DNA from: Cacajao melanocephalus
Lineage: Eukaryota > Chordata > Mammalia > Primates > Pitheciidae
Direction: 5' to 3'
DNA length: 64,000 nt
Assembly (NCBI GenBank): GCA_963573385.1
Contig: CAUYLG010044502.1
Span: 1 to 64,000 of the forward strand
Below are positions 28,541-40,989 of the stretch, in pieces; position 1 is the stretch's first letter, and each line of letters opens with the position of its first letter. The notes beneath the pieces are model-generated. The model made no database searches, was not told the origin of the DNA, and saw only the letters and a program-made list of their open reading frames with translations. The position numbers and the translations under genes are program-made.

Positions 28541-28847
28541 CACTCTGTCCCCTGGGCTGGAGTGCAGTGGCATGATCACAGCTCCCTGCAGCTTGGAACC
28601 CCTGGGTTCAAGGGATTCCCCCCCACCTCAGGCTCCCAGTAGCTGAGACTACCGGCACATGCCCCCATGCCTGGCTAATTTAAAAAAAAAATATATATAT
28701 ATATATTTTTTTTTTTAAGAGACAAGGTTTCATTGTGTTGACCAGGCTGGTCTCAAATGCCTGGTCTCAAACACCTGGTCTCAGGTGATTCTTCTGCCTT
28801 GGCCTCCCAAAGCTTTGGGATTACAGGCATGAGCCACTGCGTCCAAC
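28541..28847 (-). mobile_element. Alu, old (AluJ-like), antisense, rearranged
   Basis: Starts without a T head at cactctgtcccctgggctgg and runs to cactgcgtccaac. The central linker is expanded to A10(TA)7T11 (28682-28716), and cctggtctca is repeated nearby (about 28748-28785). Confidence 0.9.
28682..28715. repeat. 34-bp perfect palindrome A10(TA)7T10
   Basis: A10 at 28682-28691, (TA)7 at 28692-28705, then T11 at 28706-28716. The first 34 bases are self-complementary. Confidence 0.95.
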
Positions 28848-30059
28848 CAGATGTTAAATTTTAAGAAGAAATTTACCAAATAGTGTGGTGCCTAAGGAAC
28901 TCTATAATATTAAGTTCATAATAAAGTCTTTGGCCTGTTACACTTATTAATAGCATCTTAATAAAACATCTATATGAGTAAATATTTAATATACTATATG
29001 TTAGTCCTCCTGATACGTGAGGCTTAGGCTCCTAAAAACACTATGGAAGCAGAATTCACAGGCAAGAAATTTTAGAATTTACAGGAATAAAGAGGTTGAT
29101 AGATTAAAATCCTAAGTAAAGCTATTTTTTTATACATTTCTTTGTGTGAACACAAAATTAAAATATTAAAGATCTCTGACTAAACAGACTATCACTGAGC
29201 CTTTCACATGCCTCATATTGTTTTATCCCAGATTCTGTCTGCTGTAAGTGGAAGAAAGCTCAATCAAACTAACTTAAAAACATATTTTCTCCTTGCCCCA
29301 CATAACCGGGAAGGCAAGTTGGTAGTCTTGGCAGGATCCAGGTGCACTTGGAGACCCCCCAGGAATTTGTGTCTCTCCTATATGCCCTATGTTGTCCTCA
29401 TTTGAGACAGCCTTGACCCAGTAGTGCAAAAAGATGACCATCATCAAATCCAGGACTAGAGCACACTGATTTGACAATTTCTGGGAAAAAAATCCTTCTC
29501 TTTCTTTGGTAATTCCATTGAAAATCCCATGGCTGATTATATGACTCCCATGCACATTGATCAGAACGATGCAGAGCTTTTAATGTTCAGGCTGGGAGTG
29601 AAGTCAGCCTCACCAGAATTTGCTCTGAGAGTCGGGGAGGATGAATTCTTAAAGGAAAAGCAGGAGGCTCTTATTAAAAGAGAAGTATGCACACGTGAAA
29701 ACCACAGCTACAGTGGGTGAACAGAGAGGTATACAATTGGTTTTCATTTATTCTCTTTAAGATCTTCTAAGGAAATCTTTAGACTCTTCCTCCTTTTAGA
29801 GTTTCAATGTTTTTGGGTTGCTGCAGATAACCTTCATAAAAAGAGACTTCTGTTCTGTTCCCTCCCAACCCCTGTTCCTTGTCTTTCTAATTTTTAACTC
29901 GGTTTTGATTTTCTTCTTTCTGGGCCCAATGATGAATAACTAGAACTCTTGGAATGCAAAAACCTTTGTTTAGCTTTTATTTAACCTTTTTGGGATAGCC
30001 AGCTATGCATATCTCATACCCAGCCACAGTACAGAGGATAATAGATTTAGTCATAAGGA
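28848..30059. other. Unassigned; 29.2-29.7 kb possibly an old repeat
   Basis: No confident family or exon. Small frames at 29208-29405 and 29529-29720 (plus) and 29274-29555 (minus) have no recognisable domain. Confidence 0.45.
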
Positions 30060-30275
30060 ATGTGCCATCAAGTTCAAGTCTGGAGTTGGACTGCCTGGGT
30101 TCAAATCCTGATTTTGCCATTTGCTAGCTGTGACCTGGGGCACAAACATTTCTATGACTCAATATCTTTGTCTACAGAGTCAGTCTAATAGTGTCCTTCC
30201 AGTAGCTTGCTGTGAGGATGGCTTAAATGATCAGATCTATGTAAACATATTGTAAAGGCTCAAAGAGCATTGGCA
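30060..30275 (+). mobile_element. MIR SINE, sense
   Basis: gactgcctgggttcaaatcc, ttgccatttgctagctgtgacc and tcaatatctttgtctacag in MIR order. Confidence 0.88.
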
Positions 30276-31226
<951 letters not shown>

Positions 31227-31231
31227 TATAA

Positions 31232-31400
31232 TTTTAACCGATAATTATTGTGTGCTTACTGTATGTCAAGTCCTAAGTGCTTTATTAACATGAAATCATT
31301 TAAGTTTACTATACTTATCATTCCCATGTTGCAGATGAAGAAATCACATCTCAGAGAGGTTAAGTCTCATGTCTAAGGTCATGCAATTTATACATCTGGA
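31232..31400 (-). mobile_element. MIR SINE, antisense
   Basis: attgtgtgcttactgtatgtc, taagtgctttattaacatg, cagatgaagaaatc and cagagaggttaag in antisense MIR order. It immediately follows the Alu. Confidence 0.85.
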
Positions 31401-31883
31401 TATTTGAAATACACAGGTGTTTTCTTGTTAGGCATATACTTAAAGGAAAATCAGAAAATGTGGTAAATAATAAAATGATGTGGGGCTATGATCTCTTTGA
31501 CTATTAATCATTATAGTCATCCTATAAGATTCTTCACTTGAAAATTCAGTTACTTTTTCTCATCTCATAATGTGGTATTTCTATTTGCTTTTGTCTATCC
31601 TCTTACTGATTGTTTACTGACTTATTCAATTAATAAGTGTCTACTCTGTTGCAAATCACATAAGACTCAGGTAAATGAAAGACTTGTAGTTTCTCCAGAA
31701 GAGCATGTTGTTTTCAATCTAGGGGTGGTCACCTTGGGCAAGTCCTACTCTATTAAATATTTTTTTGAAAAATAATGTCATTTTTGGGTGTTATTGACAG
31801 GGAAATCTTGGCTAGGTTAAGAAGGAGCCAACATTTTCACTAGCAATCTACTGGCAAGGTTTTCTGGGGAGAAAAAAAATGTC

Positions 31884-31884
<1 letters not shown>

Positions 31885-31914
<30 letters not shown>
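31885..31914. repeat. T30 homopolymer
   Basis: Thirty consecutive T with no Alu body on either side. It could be the antisense tail of a retrocopy extending rightward. Confidence 0.95.
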
Positions 31915-31915
<1 letters not shown>

Positions 31916-32304
31916 GTTTTACTTCAAAAAACCCAAACAGTGTCCACATGCTTTAGTTACAATTTGCTGTCAAACCTACTGATGTACTAATAATGAAAAG
32001 GCTGATGCTGTTAACCATTTCAGAATTACAAAACTTTTTTTCTCAATACTATTGTCAATCTTTATTAGGATTGTGTACTACATCATTCAGAAGAATAAAT
32101 ATCCTAAAATGTCAATCTACTTGATGATATAAACTCTCTTATTTTTATCGATACTGTTGCATTCCTGGGTTTGATTGTTTCCGTCTCACTTCTGATGGAA
32201 TTCCTAGTAAAACAAAACAAAACAACAAAAAGCCTTATGTTCTTAATATAATAGTAGAGGGAGCAATTCATAGTTCTTTAGAAAGGCCTCCAGATCTAAA
32301 GAGG

Positions 32305-32586
32305 ATGCTTTCTAATGAGGAATCTGTATCATCTGGCCCAAGATCTCGTGAACTAAAGAGTTCGGAATCCAGAAGTGACAAATGTGAACTCCGGAAAAGA
32401 CTCCAAGTTCTCATGATAGAACATCAGATTTTTGACTACTGCAAGACAAATTTTTACTGGTGGTTATTTCATTTATTACTGGTTTTTGGTAGCTGTGTTA
32501 AATTAGTTTGTGTTCTAAAATTTGAGAATAGTCTGATTAAATTTCAAGACTACAAAATCTTGAAATCCTCCTCAATGTTGTATTAA
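32305..32586 (+). other. Unexplained 93-codon open frame with a charged N-terminal half
   Basis: The first half is serine-, arginine- and glutamate-rich (MLSNEESVSSGPRSRELKSS), followed by a hydrophobic stretch (FYWWLFHLLLVFGS). The same frame is open upstream of the ATG for at least about 20 codons, and an ag dinucleotide at about 32253-32254 could be read as a weak splice acceptor. No domain recognised and no neighbouring exon seen; a chance frame is quite possible. Confidence 0.2.
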
Positions 32587-34123
32587 AATACATTTGATGT
32601 GAAATATCAATCTTGAAAATATATATTTTATTCTTTTCCCCTATAGGTAAAACATGAAAACCTAAGATAGGGAAATATATAATATATTTAACTTCAATTT
32701 CATGCTTCTATCTTCATCTTTGACTGTTGGCCAGTGATTCTGAACATACTTTTTGGTTATTTCATAAGACTCACAAACCTAGATGCATTTGAATACTACC
32801 AACTTGAAAAAATCATACTGTTACTGTTTGGCATAAGCCATTCAACTGCATTGGGAGAGTTGGAAATCTTCCCTTTTCCAAAGCAGCAGAGCTAGTTGTT
32901 GAGAAGGAAATTAAGCACTGCTCCATATAATGACTGAATTCTACTTCTTAGGCATAAAAAGAATGCTTACCAATTGAAAACAGAGGCCATGTGGGATATG
33001 ACCAATGGCCTTGTTCACGTAAAGATGCCAGAACTAGCCAGATTTTTCTGGCTTTTCCCCCCTCTATATATTCATGGAGGTATGTGTGGTCAGTGATTGG
33101 CGCATCTTTAGAATTCAAATTTCTGAGTTTCCATAGAGGACCTAAGAGAGAAAACTTTGGTTCTTTATTCAGGTGTTTTTGACTTTTAGCCCAAAATATT
33201 TATGTCTCAAATAAGTAGAGCATTTTAAAGATTTCTTCAAGGTTTTGAGAACAGGAAAGACAGAGTGCTTTTTAGCATTGAAAGATACCTTTAAGTTTCC
33301 TGTCTCTGGTGCATTCACCTTCAATATTTCTTTCCTATCAACAAATTTCTAAACAGTTCTCCAATAGCATTCCATTTGAAATGAAATTGATTTTGTGTTG
33401 ATGTAGCTAACATTAAGAGCTAAGTGCATATTTCCTGTTTAATCATTTCAACTTCATTTCCTAAAAAATGAACACACTGAGTGTTTAACCTATTTGGTGG
33501 TGGTGTTGGGGAAGTGCAGTCTCGTTGGCCCAGAGCCTAAAAAAACCCAATAAGAGCTTTAAAGGCAGCAGTATAGGAAGCAGTTAAGTATGTAATTAGA
33601 AACAAATATAGACTCCTAAGATTTTCATTGGATAAAAACTAAATTTCTGGGAGTCAATCTTAAAAGACACCTAATCCCATCACATATCTGGAGTTTAAGT
33701 CCCATCATACCCTTGCCAAGCCATCAGCCTAATACATAATGCCTTATCATTGTGGGGACAGGGAACTTAGTACACCCAAAACAGCTCTTCTGATCATGAG
33801 GAAGGTTTTCATTATGTGGACTCAGAATCTATGTCAGGGTAATTTTTACTCATTATCTCTGAAGAAATCAATGGGAGGCACACAAAACAACTTCAAAATT
33901 CTATTCCACAGCTCATTAAATTTCTAGACAGTCTAACACCTCCAATTCTATCAAGAGTACCTGCATTTCAGCTCTGTACTGCACAGACTCCGATTTGCTT
34001 ATAAGAGTTTGCTACTATGACACCTGATCTCAACCCCTTGCTCCAGTTGTAGCCTGAGCAAGGCATAGGCAATCATGACTTTCATCAGCCTCATTCAAAG
34101 CAATGAGGTTCTATTAAAGTCTC

Positions 34124-34965
34124 AACAACAACAGAACAACCTGATTCAAAATGTGCCATGACATTTCTCCAAGGAAGATACACAAATGGCTAATAAACCA
34201 TGAAAAAAATGCTCAAAATCATTAGGGAAATGCAAATCAAAACTATAATGAGAAACCATCTCATACCCATTTGGACGGCTACTATCAGAAAACACCCCAG
34301 AAAAATACCAAGTGTTGGAGAAGATGTGGAATAATTGGAACCCTCTTGCACTGCTGATGGAAATGCAAAATGGAATAGTTGCTGTGGAAACAATACAGTA
34401 GTTCCTCAAATAGTCAAAAATAGAATTACTGTATAATTCAGCAATTCCACTTTGGGGTGTATACTCAAAAGAATTAAAAGCAGGATTTCAAAGAGATATT
34501 TGTACATCTATATTCATGATAGCTAAAACATGGAACCGGCCTGAGTGTTCATTGATAGATGAATGGAGAAGTAAAATGTCCATATACATCTGATGAAATA
34601 GCATTCAGCTTTAAAAAGGAAGAAAATTCTGACATTTGCTATAACATGGATGAAATTTATGGTGTCATACTTAATGAAATAAGCCAATCACAAGAAATAC
34701 ACTTTATGATTTCATTTCTATGAGGTACCTAGTCAGAAACAGAGATATAGAAAGTAAAATGGTTGTTATCAGAGGCTGGGGGAATAGAAATGGGGGGTTA
34801 TTATTTAATGGGTATAGAGCTTAACTTCTTCAAAATAGAAAATTCAAGAGATGCATGGTGGTAATATAACACAATGTGAATGTACTTAATGCTACTGAAG
34901 TGTATGCTTAAAAGTGGTTAAGACGGTAAATTTTGTTATCTGCATTTCACCTCAATTAAAAATTG
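34124..34965 (+). mobile_element. L1M (L1MB/L1MC-age) 3' end, sense, 5'-truncated
   Basis: Contains gacatttctccaaggaagat, gaaatgcaaatcaaaactat, gcaattccactttggggtg and a 3' UTR with ggttgttatcagaggctgggg and gtggttaagacggtaaattt. Ends near caattaaaaattg. Broken ORF2 text. Confidence 0.9.
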
Positions 34966-35139
34966 AGCAAAATAGTCTTAAGTGTCATAGACTATTAACT
35001 CTGCTCAGAACTGAAATCTATTGAATGTAGTATCAGTTAATCTTTTTCGTACTATCTAGTAGATATTATAGCCATCTGCACTCCTCCACACACAGCACTA
35101 GTACAAAGCAACATTTCTTCTGTTATCTGGACCAGGGAC

Positions 35140-35325
35140 TATTCAACTGCTTTACGTATGTTAACTCTCTTAAGCTACTGTGGAGTAGATATTACTATTG
35201 TTTCTATTTACCAATGTGAAAATGGAGGCACTTGATGAGAGAGAAAGTTAACTTGCTGAAGTTTATGCAGGGCATTAGTGGAAGAACTAGAGAATGAACT
35301 CAAGCTGTCTAGTTCTACATACCAG
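35140..35325 (-). mobile_element. MIR SINE, antisense
   Basis: tactgtggagtagatattacta, aatgtgaaaatggaggcac and gaactcaagctgtctag follow the antisense MIR core. Confidence 0.78.
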
Positions 35326-36089
35326 ACATGTCATACTTAGCTGGCTTTTCTGGATCCAGGTGAAAGGCTAGTCACATATTTCTATTAGAAACCAATTGAT
35401 ATTTGTTCATCACTCTGAGCCAGATCTTTATGGATCCTGAGCTGGCATTTACTCTCACCCTAGGTTTCATGCTTTTAGCTATTATGATCTTGTTTTCTAA
35501 ATCTCATCTGAGACATTGATAAATACATAAAACGGGACAGGGCCAAACTAAAAAACACCCTCTGGTGCATTATGAGAAGACCCTCTCCAGGCTGACGTCT
35601 TTGCTTTAATCAACTACTTTGGGTAGTAGTGTTCAACCAACTGTGTGGCTTTATATTTATACTACTTTTCTAGCTGAAGTTTTCTCAACTTTAATGTCGC
35701 AACACATTAGTGTGTTGCAATTCACTGTGAAGTGTTTAACTAATTCGTTTCTTTAAAATAAATAGAACAGATTAAAGATTTCCACCAAGTTAAAGCCATT
35801 CTCATTCACTTCCACTTTATCAAACTTTTTTGCATGTGGTATACAGGGTTAGGTGTTATAGCTGACATGGGAATAATAGTGGTTATGTCCCTGGGAGAGC
35901 GAATATAAAATCAACTATCAAAAGTGTAGTGGTAGAAAAAAAATGATAAATGCGACTCTGGCTCACATATTTTTTTCATCTTGGTTACAAGAATTTAACA
36001 AGAAACTTTGTCAAATTCAATTTTAGTATTTCCTCATTCCATTTTCATGGCCATGACCTTGTATCAGGTTCCTAATATCTTTCATAGAG
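35326..36089. other. Unassigned; includes a small perfect hairpin
   Basis: Nothing named. GCAACACA (35699-35706) pairs with TGTGTTGC (35711-35718) across a TTAG loop. Confidence 0.5.
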
Positions 36090-36290
36090 TATCAGAATAG
36101 ATTTTCAACCTACTTTTTATTGTGAAAAATTTCAAACATATAGAAAAGCTGAAAGAATGTTATAACAAACATCTATATGCCCACCTACATTCAACATTTT
36201 ACCAAACTTGTTTTATCTGTATGTACGTGTCTTTACATATTTTGTTCCCTGAACCATTTGAAAAGAAGTTGCAAATATCATAACAATTTT
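36090..36290. mobile_element. L1M/L1ME-like UTR relic, part 1
   Basis: gaaaaatttcaaacatatagaaa, catctatatgcccacc and ctgaaccatttgaaaagaagttg are modules of an old L1 untranslated region. It continues at 36825 after an insertion. Confidence 0.65.
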
Positions 36291-36824
36291 CCCAGGGCCA
36301 GTAATTTGCCTTTGATCCATTCCCTGCTCCTCCCCCTACACTGTGAAGGTACCTCCAGGAGCCATTTCCTGCAAACTAGGTTTTCCTCTTGCAACTGGGT
36401 TCTGTTTAGGTTTTGGCCAATGTAAAGCATGGGCTGGAGATTGGATGAGAAAGGAGAAGACAAGGTGTTTCTACCACCCTCTCTGTGTTTTGGGAAGTGA
36501 CTTAGTTTACTCTGTCAGCCCCTTTCTCCACCATCCAGGCTTCCACTGGGGAGTCCTGGTCAGTTCCCACTGGACAGCCTTGGCTCCTGGACTCTGGCAA
36601 TACTACCTCCTTCCATTATCCCTTCAATCCCAGGGTGGTAGTGGCTTCCTGCTTTTGCTAATCTCTGGGTTGCGTTTTCGACCCGTTGGCTCTCACACTT
36701 CCTCCAACACTTTTTAGGCCAGTTCCTTGTATTGAATCCCATCTTTTGAACATCTTTTTTTTTTTCTTTTTTTCTGGTGAGTCCTGTTTTCCTGATTCTG
36801 ATTAACACATCCTTTAAATTCTTC
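36291..36824. other. Unresolved 530-bp insertion inside the L1ME-like relic
   Basis: GC-richer than its flanks and without L1 text. It holds a 124-codon plus-strand frame (36343-36717) with no recognisable domain. Text such as gggttctgtttaggttttgg suggests another ancient repeat, but I cannot name it. Confidence 0.4.
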
Positions 36825-37170
36825 GGCACATTTCTCCTAAAATTAAGGACATTCTTTTATTAATCTCGATAACACTATCACTTAAGAAAATTAAGAGTAC
36901 CTCCCTAATATCATATAATACTCCAGCCCATGTTAACATTTCTTTACTTGTTCCCAAATGCTGTTTATAGTGACTGTTTCAAACTATATCCAAAGTTTAT
37001 TCATTGCATTTGTTACGTCTTATAGTCTCTCTTAATCTAGAACAATTTCACTAACTCTTGTCCCCTGCCCCCTACCCACCATGCTGACTTCTTAAAGAGA
37101 CTACATCAGTGGCCTTCTAGAACATCCCTGAATTTTCCTGACTTCTTCTTGGTGCTATGGGACTTGTTCA
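36825..37170. mobile_element. L1M/L1ME-like UTR relic, part 2
   Basis: cctaaaattaaggacattc, gcatttgttacgtctta and tctctcttaatctagaacaa continue the module order begun at 36090. The last module also resembles cagtctccctcaatctggaac at about 9699. Confidence 0.6.
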
Positions 37171-37689
37171 TAACTCCATTTTTTATAACCCATAAGCTAG
37201 TTATAAAGGCTTGATTAAATTAAAGATAAATATTTTTGGCAAGAATACTTAATAGATGCTGCTGTTGATTTCATATTGCACCACACTAGGAAATATACCA
37301 TGTCAGGATGTCCAGCTTCCAGTGATAATACATTTGATCATTTAGCTAAGGCCATGGCTACTAGATCTTCTTGATTATAAAAACATTTTGCATTTTGTTT
37401 TTGGCATTCTTGTAGCCCTGTATGATAGCTAATTGAGTGTTAGTATTTCTGTTACACATAGTTTAGTTATCTTTACAGTTTCTATAGAATACTACCTTGG
37501 GGATTGTACATGTTCTGTGAACATTGAGGAAATGAATGACCTGCCATGAATTCTATAGCTGCATGATTGCTCATATATCCTAGTTCCTCTTTCCTCTTTT
37601 TATTTTTTGTTAATCTCCTTTGCTCTTAGTTTTTACATCAATTAAAGAAACAATGAAATATAAATGAATTGGCACTAAAATCAACTTAC
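37171..37689. other. Unassigned sequence
   Basis: Nothing recognised. Confidence 0.5.
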
Positions 37690-38315
37690 TTTCTGTCCAT
37701 TCAAATCAGCTGGCTTAATGTGTCTGAAAATGAACTCATCATCTTCCTGCCAAACTTGCTCTTCTCCTTGCATTGCTTAACTCAGTGCCTCACTCCATCA
37801 GCCACCAACTAGGCTGGAGATTCATCTTTGTTTCTTGTCAGTTATTTCCCAAGCTATGTCCATTCTGCCTCCCTGTATGTCAAATCATTCCAGGCACACT
37901 CCTTCAAATCTCTCCTCCCTGATTCATTCTGATATGCGGATTTCTTCATCTCAACCTCCTACTTAAATTCTTGTCAATCACCCTCCATTGTTTGCAGGAT
38001 GCAAGGCTCATTCTAGCAAGGTACTGCTTGCTCTCCAGTCTCAAATCTTGATGCTATGCTTCCTGCACCCTCTACACCAGCCCCCATGCGTTATAGTCAC
38101 AGCAAACTGTACTCTCACATCTACACACTTGTGCCCTTGCTGCTCCCCCTCGCTATGGCCCTCCACATCATATTCCCCCTGGTTATCCTCCACTGGTGCC
38201 TCAAGTCTCAGCTGAAGAGGCACCTCTGTGAATCTTTCCCTGATTCTCTCAGTGTATTCTTGCATCCCAGCACCTAGCACAGTGCTGATACAAGTAGGTG
38301 ACAAATACATGTCTC
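37690..38315 (+). mobile_element. L2 LINE fragment, sense, with 3' end
   Basis: aaatgaactcatcatcttcctgcc near the left end, ggtgcctcaagtctcagctgaag in the distal part and cacctagcacagtgctgat just before the end are L2 landmarks in the correct order. Decayed pre-mammalian-radiation LINE; no usable frame. Confidence 0.88.
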
Positions 38316-39164
38316 CCTACCCCACTGAAGAGGGTACCCAGCCATACTTCTCCCTGAAATCCTTAAAAGGCTTTCCCTGTTAGTCTCTCTCTTAGCAAAA
38401 ATTTCCTCTATTTCCTAGACTTATCACAGCTAGATATAAATAAGTATCCAAAATACAAAAATATAGGAAAAAAGGGAAGAGTCCAGGCTTGAGGCAGAGC
38501 TCTCTAGACCAGCAGCAGGTCCACTGAGTAGGTCTGTAGAGAAAGCCTGGGGACAAGACGTCTAGTGATGTCACAGCTAACATCAGGCTGGAGTATGTCA
38601 TTGTCAGGAGTAAAGGGCCAACTCCAAACCAGAATGTGGGAATCATGGCAGAGCCAAAGCCTGGAAGTCACAGCCAAAAGAATTCCATGGTGCCCCTTCT
38701 TTCCATCTCCTCACTGTGGTTGTGCAGGCCAATGATGAATCTAGAAGTTCATGGTTTGCACCAGCCCTGTGAAATCACAAAACAGGGCTGATGATAGTTT
38801 CAGAAGAAAAGACCAGGGATTGGTCCTAAATTTCAGTATATTAAATAACCATTTCTTTTTCTTGAATGAATCCCCCTATGTTTTTCTGCCTCTTTTGGAG
38901 AATAGCAAATGATAACAAGGACTTAAGAAGGAATAAAAATAAACCAATGATGAATTTTAACAAGGCCGATTCAAAAGAATGCAAATACTACTGCAGGAAT
39001 CTGAATAGAAGAAGGAAAAATGTTCAAAGAAAAATGATTATACAAAGAATGATAAAAATAGGAGGGTGATGTATGGAAAAGTGTAACACATGAAAAATAA
39101 CAAACCAGTAATTTCTAACTTCCTCATTTGCTTAGTGTTTGGTAGTCACGTCACTCTTCCAAGA
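38316..39164. other. Unassigned sequence
   Basis: Between two L2 fragments. Nothing recognised. Confidence 0.5.
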
Positions 39165-39655
39165 ATTCTCCCAGTCCCTTAGCATGGCCTGCAAAGCCTG
39201 GGATCTGGCCTCTGCCCACATTTCCAGCTGCATCTCACACCTCCTCCTTTCTCTGCACTTGGTCCAACCACGTAACTGTCCTTCTGTTTTTCAAATACGC
39301 CAGGCTCCTTCTTGCCCCAGGGCCTTTGTAGATATTTCCCTCTCTTCCTGGAACAGTCCCCCCTCTACCGAACCCCCGTTACATGCTTGTGCTAGCTTCC
39401 CCAGCCAGGCTTCCCCAACAACCCTCAGCAGGTTTTTCTTGATCCCTTCTTTCATCTGAATTAGCTCCCATCACCATTAGCCTCTTAGTAAAGTTTTTCT
39501 TTATTGCACTAATATAATTTGCAATCATGTATTCATCTGGGTGGTTATTTGTTTAAGGCTTGAAAGCTTCATAAATGCAGGAAACATGCCTGTCTTGTTT
39601 TCTTCTAGACAGTAGGAATGCAATAGACACATTTTGATTGAGTGAGGACTGAAAG
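39165..39655 (+). mobile_element. L2 LINE fragment, sense
   Basis: agcatggcctgcaaagcctgg, caggctccttcttgccccagg and gcctttgtagatatttccctc, then gaaagcttcataaatgcagg and a 3' part near gcaatagacacattttg. Same strand as the L2 at 37690. The 106-codon frame 39139-39459 is L2 by-product. Confidence 0.88.
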
Positions 39656-39906
39656 GGAGGACAAAGCAATGAACTGCTGTGTTCATCTTTGCAGCAGAGA
39701 CTGCTATTTATACCTCAGTCTCCCTCAGCCTCATCTCTTCTTCATTAATACTATAATAGAGCCTCAATATTGACCTAAATATATGGCTCTCCAGGAAAAG
39801 ACTATATTATCTCAGACTCCCTTGCAGCAGGCTTGATGGGATATAAGTTCTGGTTAATGGGATGTAAGTAGAAATATCATTTGAAACTAATCAAAAAGGT
39901 CATTGT

Positions 39907-39928
39907 GGGGGGTGGGGCAGGGGGTGGG
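39907..39928 (+). other. G-quadruplex candidate
   Basis: G6-T-G4-CA-G5-T-G3 on the plus strand, with loops of one or two bases. Confidence 0.8.
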
Positions 39929-40385
39929 TTGTGTGCTGGTCTTCGACATTCCTATGTGCTGGGTTAAAGGTATGATGATTGGAATTTAAGCAGCTAAATT
40001 GGATATGATAAGGCATTCAAAGAGTTACAAAGTACAAAGTAGAAGGATACTGGATCCCTGAGTGTTCGTAATCCTAAAGGGCAGATAAGGTGCTGCAAGA
40101 CAGGCACAAGGCATGGGGCTTAAGGACATCTGAGCCAAATCTTGAGAACATGGGAGATAAATGAGGAAAGACACTTCAGGAAACACAAACCCCATTAATA
40201 ATTATACTAAGTACACTAAGTACTGAAGTAGCATAGTGTATTAGGTAATGACAAACCCTTAGTATCATTGGTACACAAAAAATAGAACAAAAGCAGGTTA
40301 CAAATAACACATAGACAATTGAGATTGTGGCAGAGATTGCTTCTCATCTAAACATCTGTTCTCCCCTTCATTTTTTTTTTTACTG

Positions 40386-40393
40386 TGACGTCA
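40386..40393. promoter_or_regulatory. Perfect CRE palindrome TGACGTCA
   Basis: The consensus CREB/ATF site is present once, next to a T11 run. No promoter, CpG island or gene start is visible nearby, so function is unproven. Confidence 0.3.
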
Positions 40394-40989
40394 TCATTTA
40401 TATTTTCTAAACATTTGTTTCTCCCTCTTTTCTTAAATAGTAGAATTAGAATTACACTTCCCCAACCCCTTGCAGTTAGATGTAGCCAGGTGACTTGCTT
40501 TGGCCAATACACTGTGAACTTTAAGAAATAGAGTCGGAATTACCATGTTCTTTGGCCATGTTCCTGATAGTGGTTCTGGGTTTCAGAGTGAAGACACACA
40601 GACTCAAGCCCTAACTGATCTAGGATAGTCATGTAATGAAAGAGGAAAGTAAGTCTTGGTTGTGGTAAGCCTCTGAGACTTGAGGGTTGTTTGTTACTGC
40701 AGCATAGTTTATTCAGATAGAGGGGAGCCTGGTTTTATTGAGGGTGGCCATGCCCCCAGATGAGATATTTTTCAGACTCCCTTGGAGCTAGGTATTGTCA
40801 GGTAACTAAATGCTAGCTATATGACATAAGTTAAAGTGTTGTCTAAAATTCCTGGGAAGTCTGTATGAAGAGAAGTGACTTAATTGGAGATGTACAATTT
40901 TACCCTTTCACTTTCCTCCTGTCATCTGAAATTCAGGTAATTATGGTTCTCTCAAAGAACTATCTTGGACCATGAGGCAATACAGTCTC

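Larger units (their letters stand above)
31401..34123. other. Unassigned, includes T30 and an exon-like open frame
   Basis: A run of about 2.7 kb without a recognised repeat. It holds a T30 tract (31885-31914) and the 93-codon frame at 32305-32586. Otherwise AT-rich unique DNA. Confidence 0.5.
39656..40989. other. Mostly unassigned; three fragments of one unnamed ancient repeat
   Basis: About 39770-39870, 40420-40700 and 40725-40910 share the module cagactcccttg[cg]agc or accccttgcagttagatg, followed by ggcca/gtca and aat[ag]/cta steps, which suggests one old repeat family in three pieces. Also holds a G-rich tract (39907-39928) and a perfect TGACGTCA (40386-40393). Confidence 0.45.

Noticed and set aside
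36343..36717. 124-codon plus-strand frame
   Set aside because: No domain or splice context; it lies in a probable unnamed repeat.
39139..39459. 106-codon plus-strand frame
   Set aside because: It covers L2 sequence that is decayed and not in the L2 coding frame in any recognisable way.
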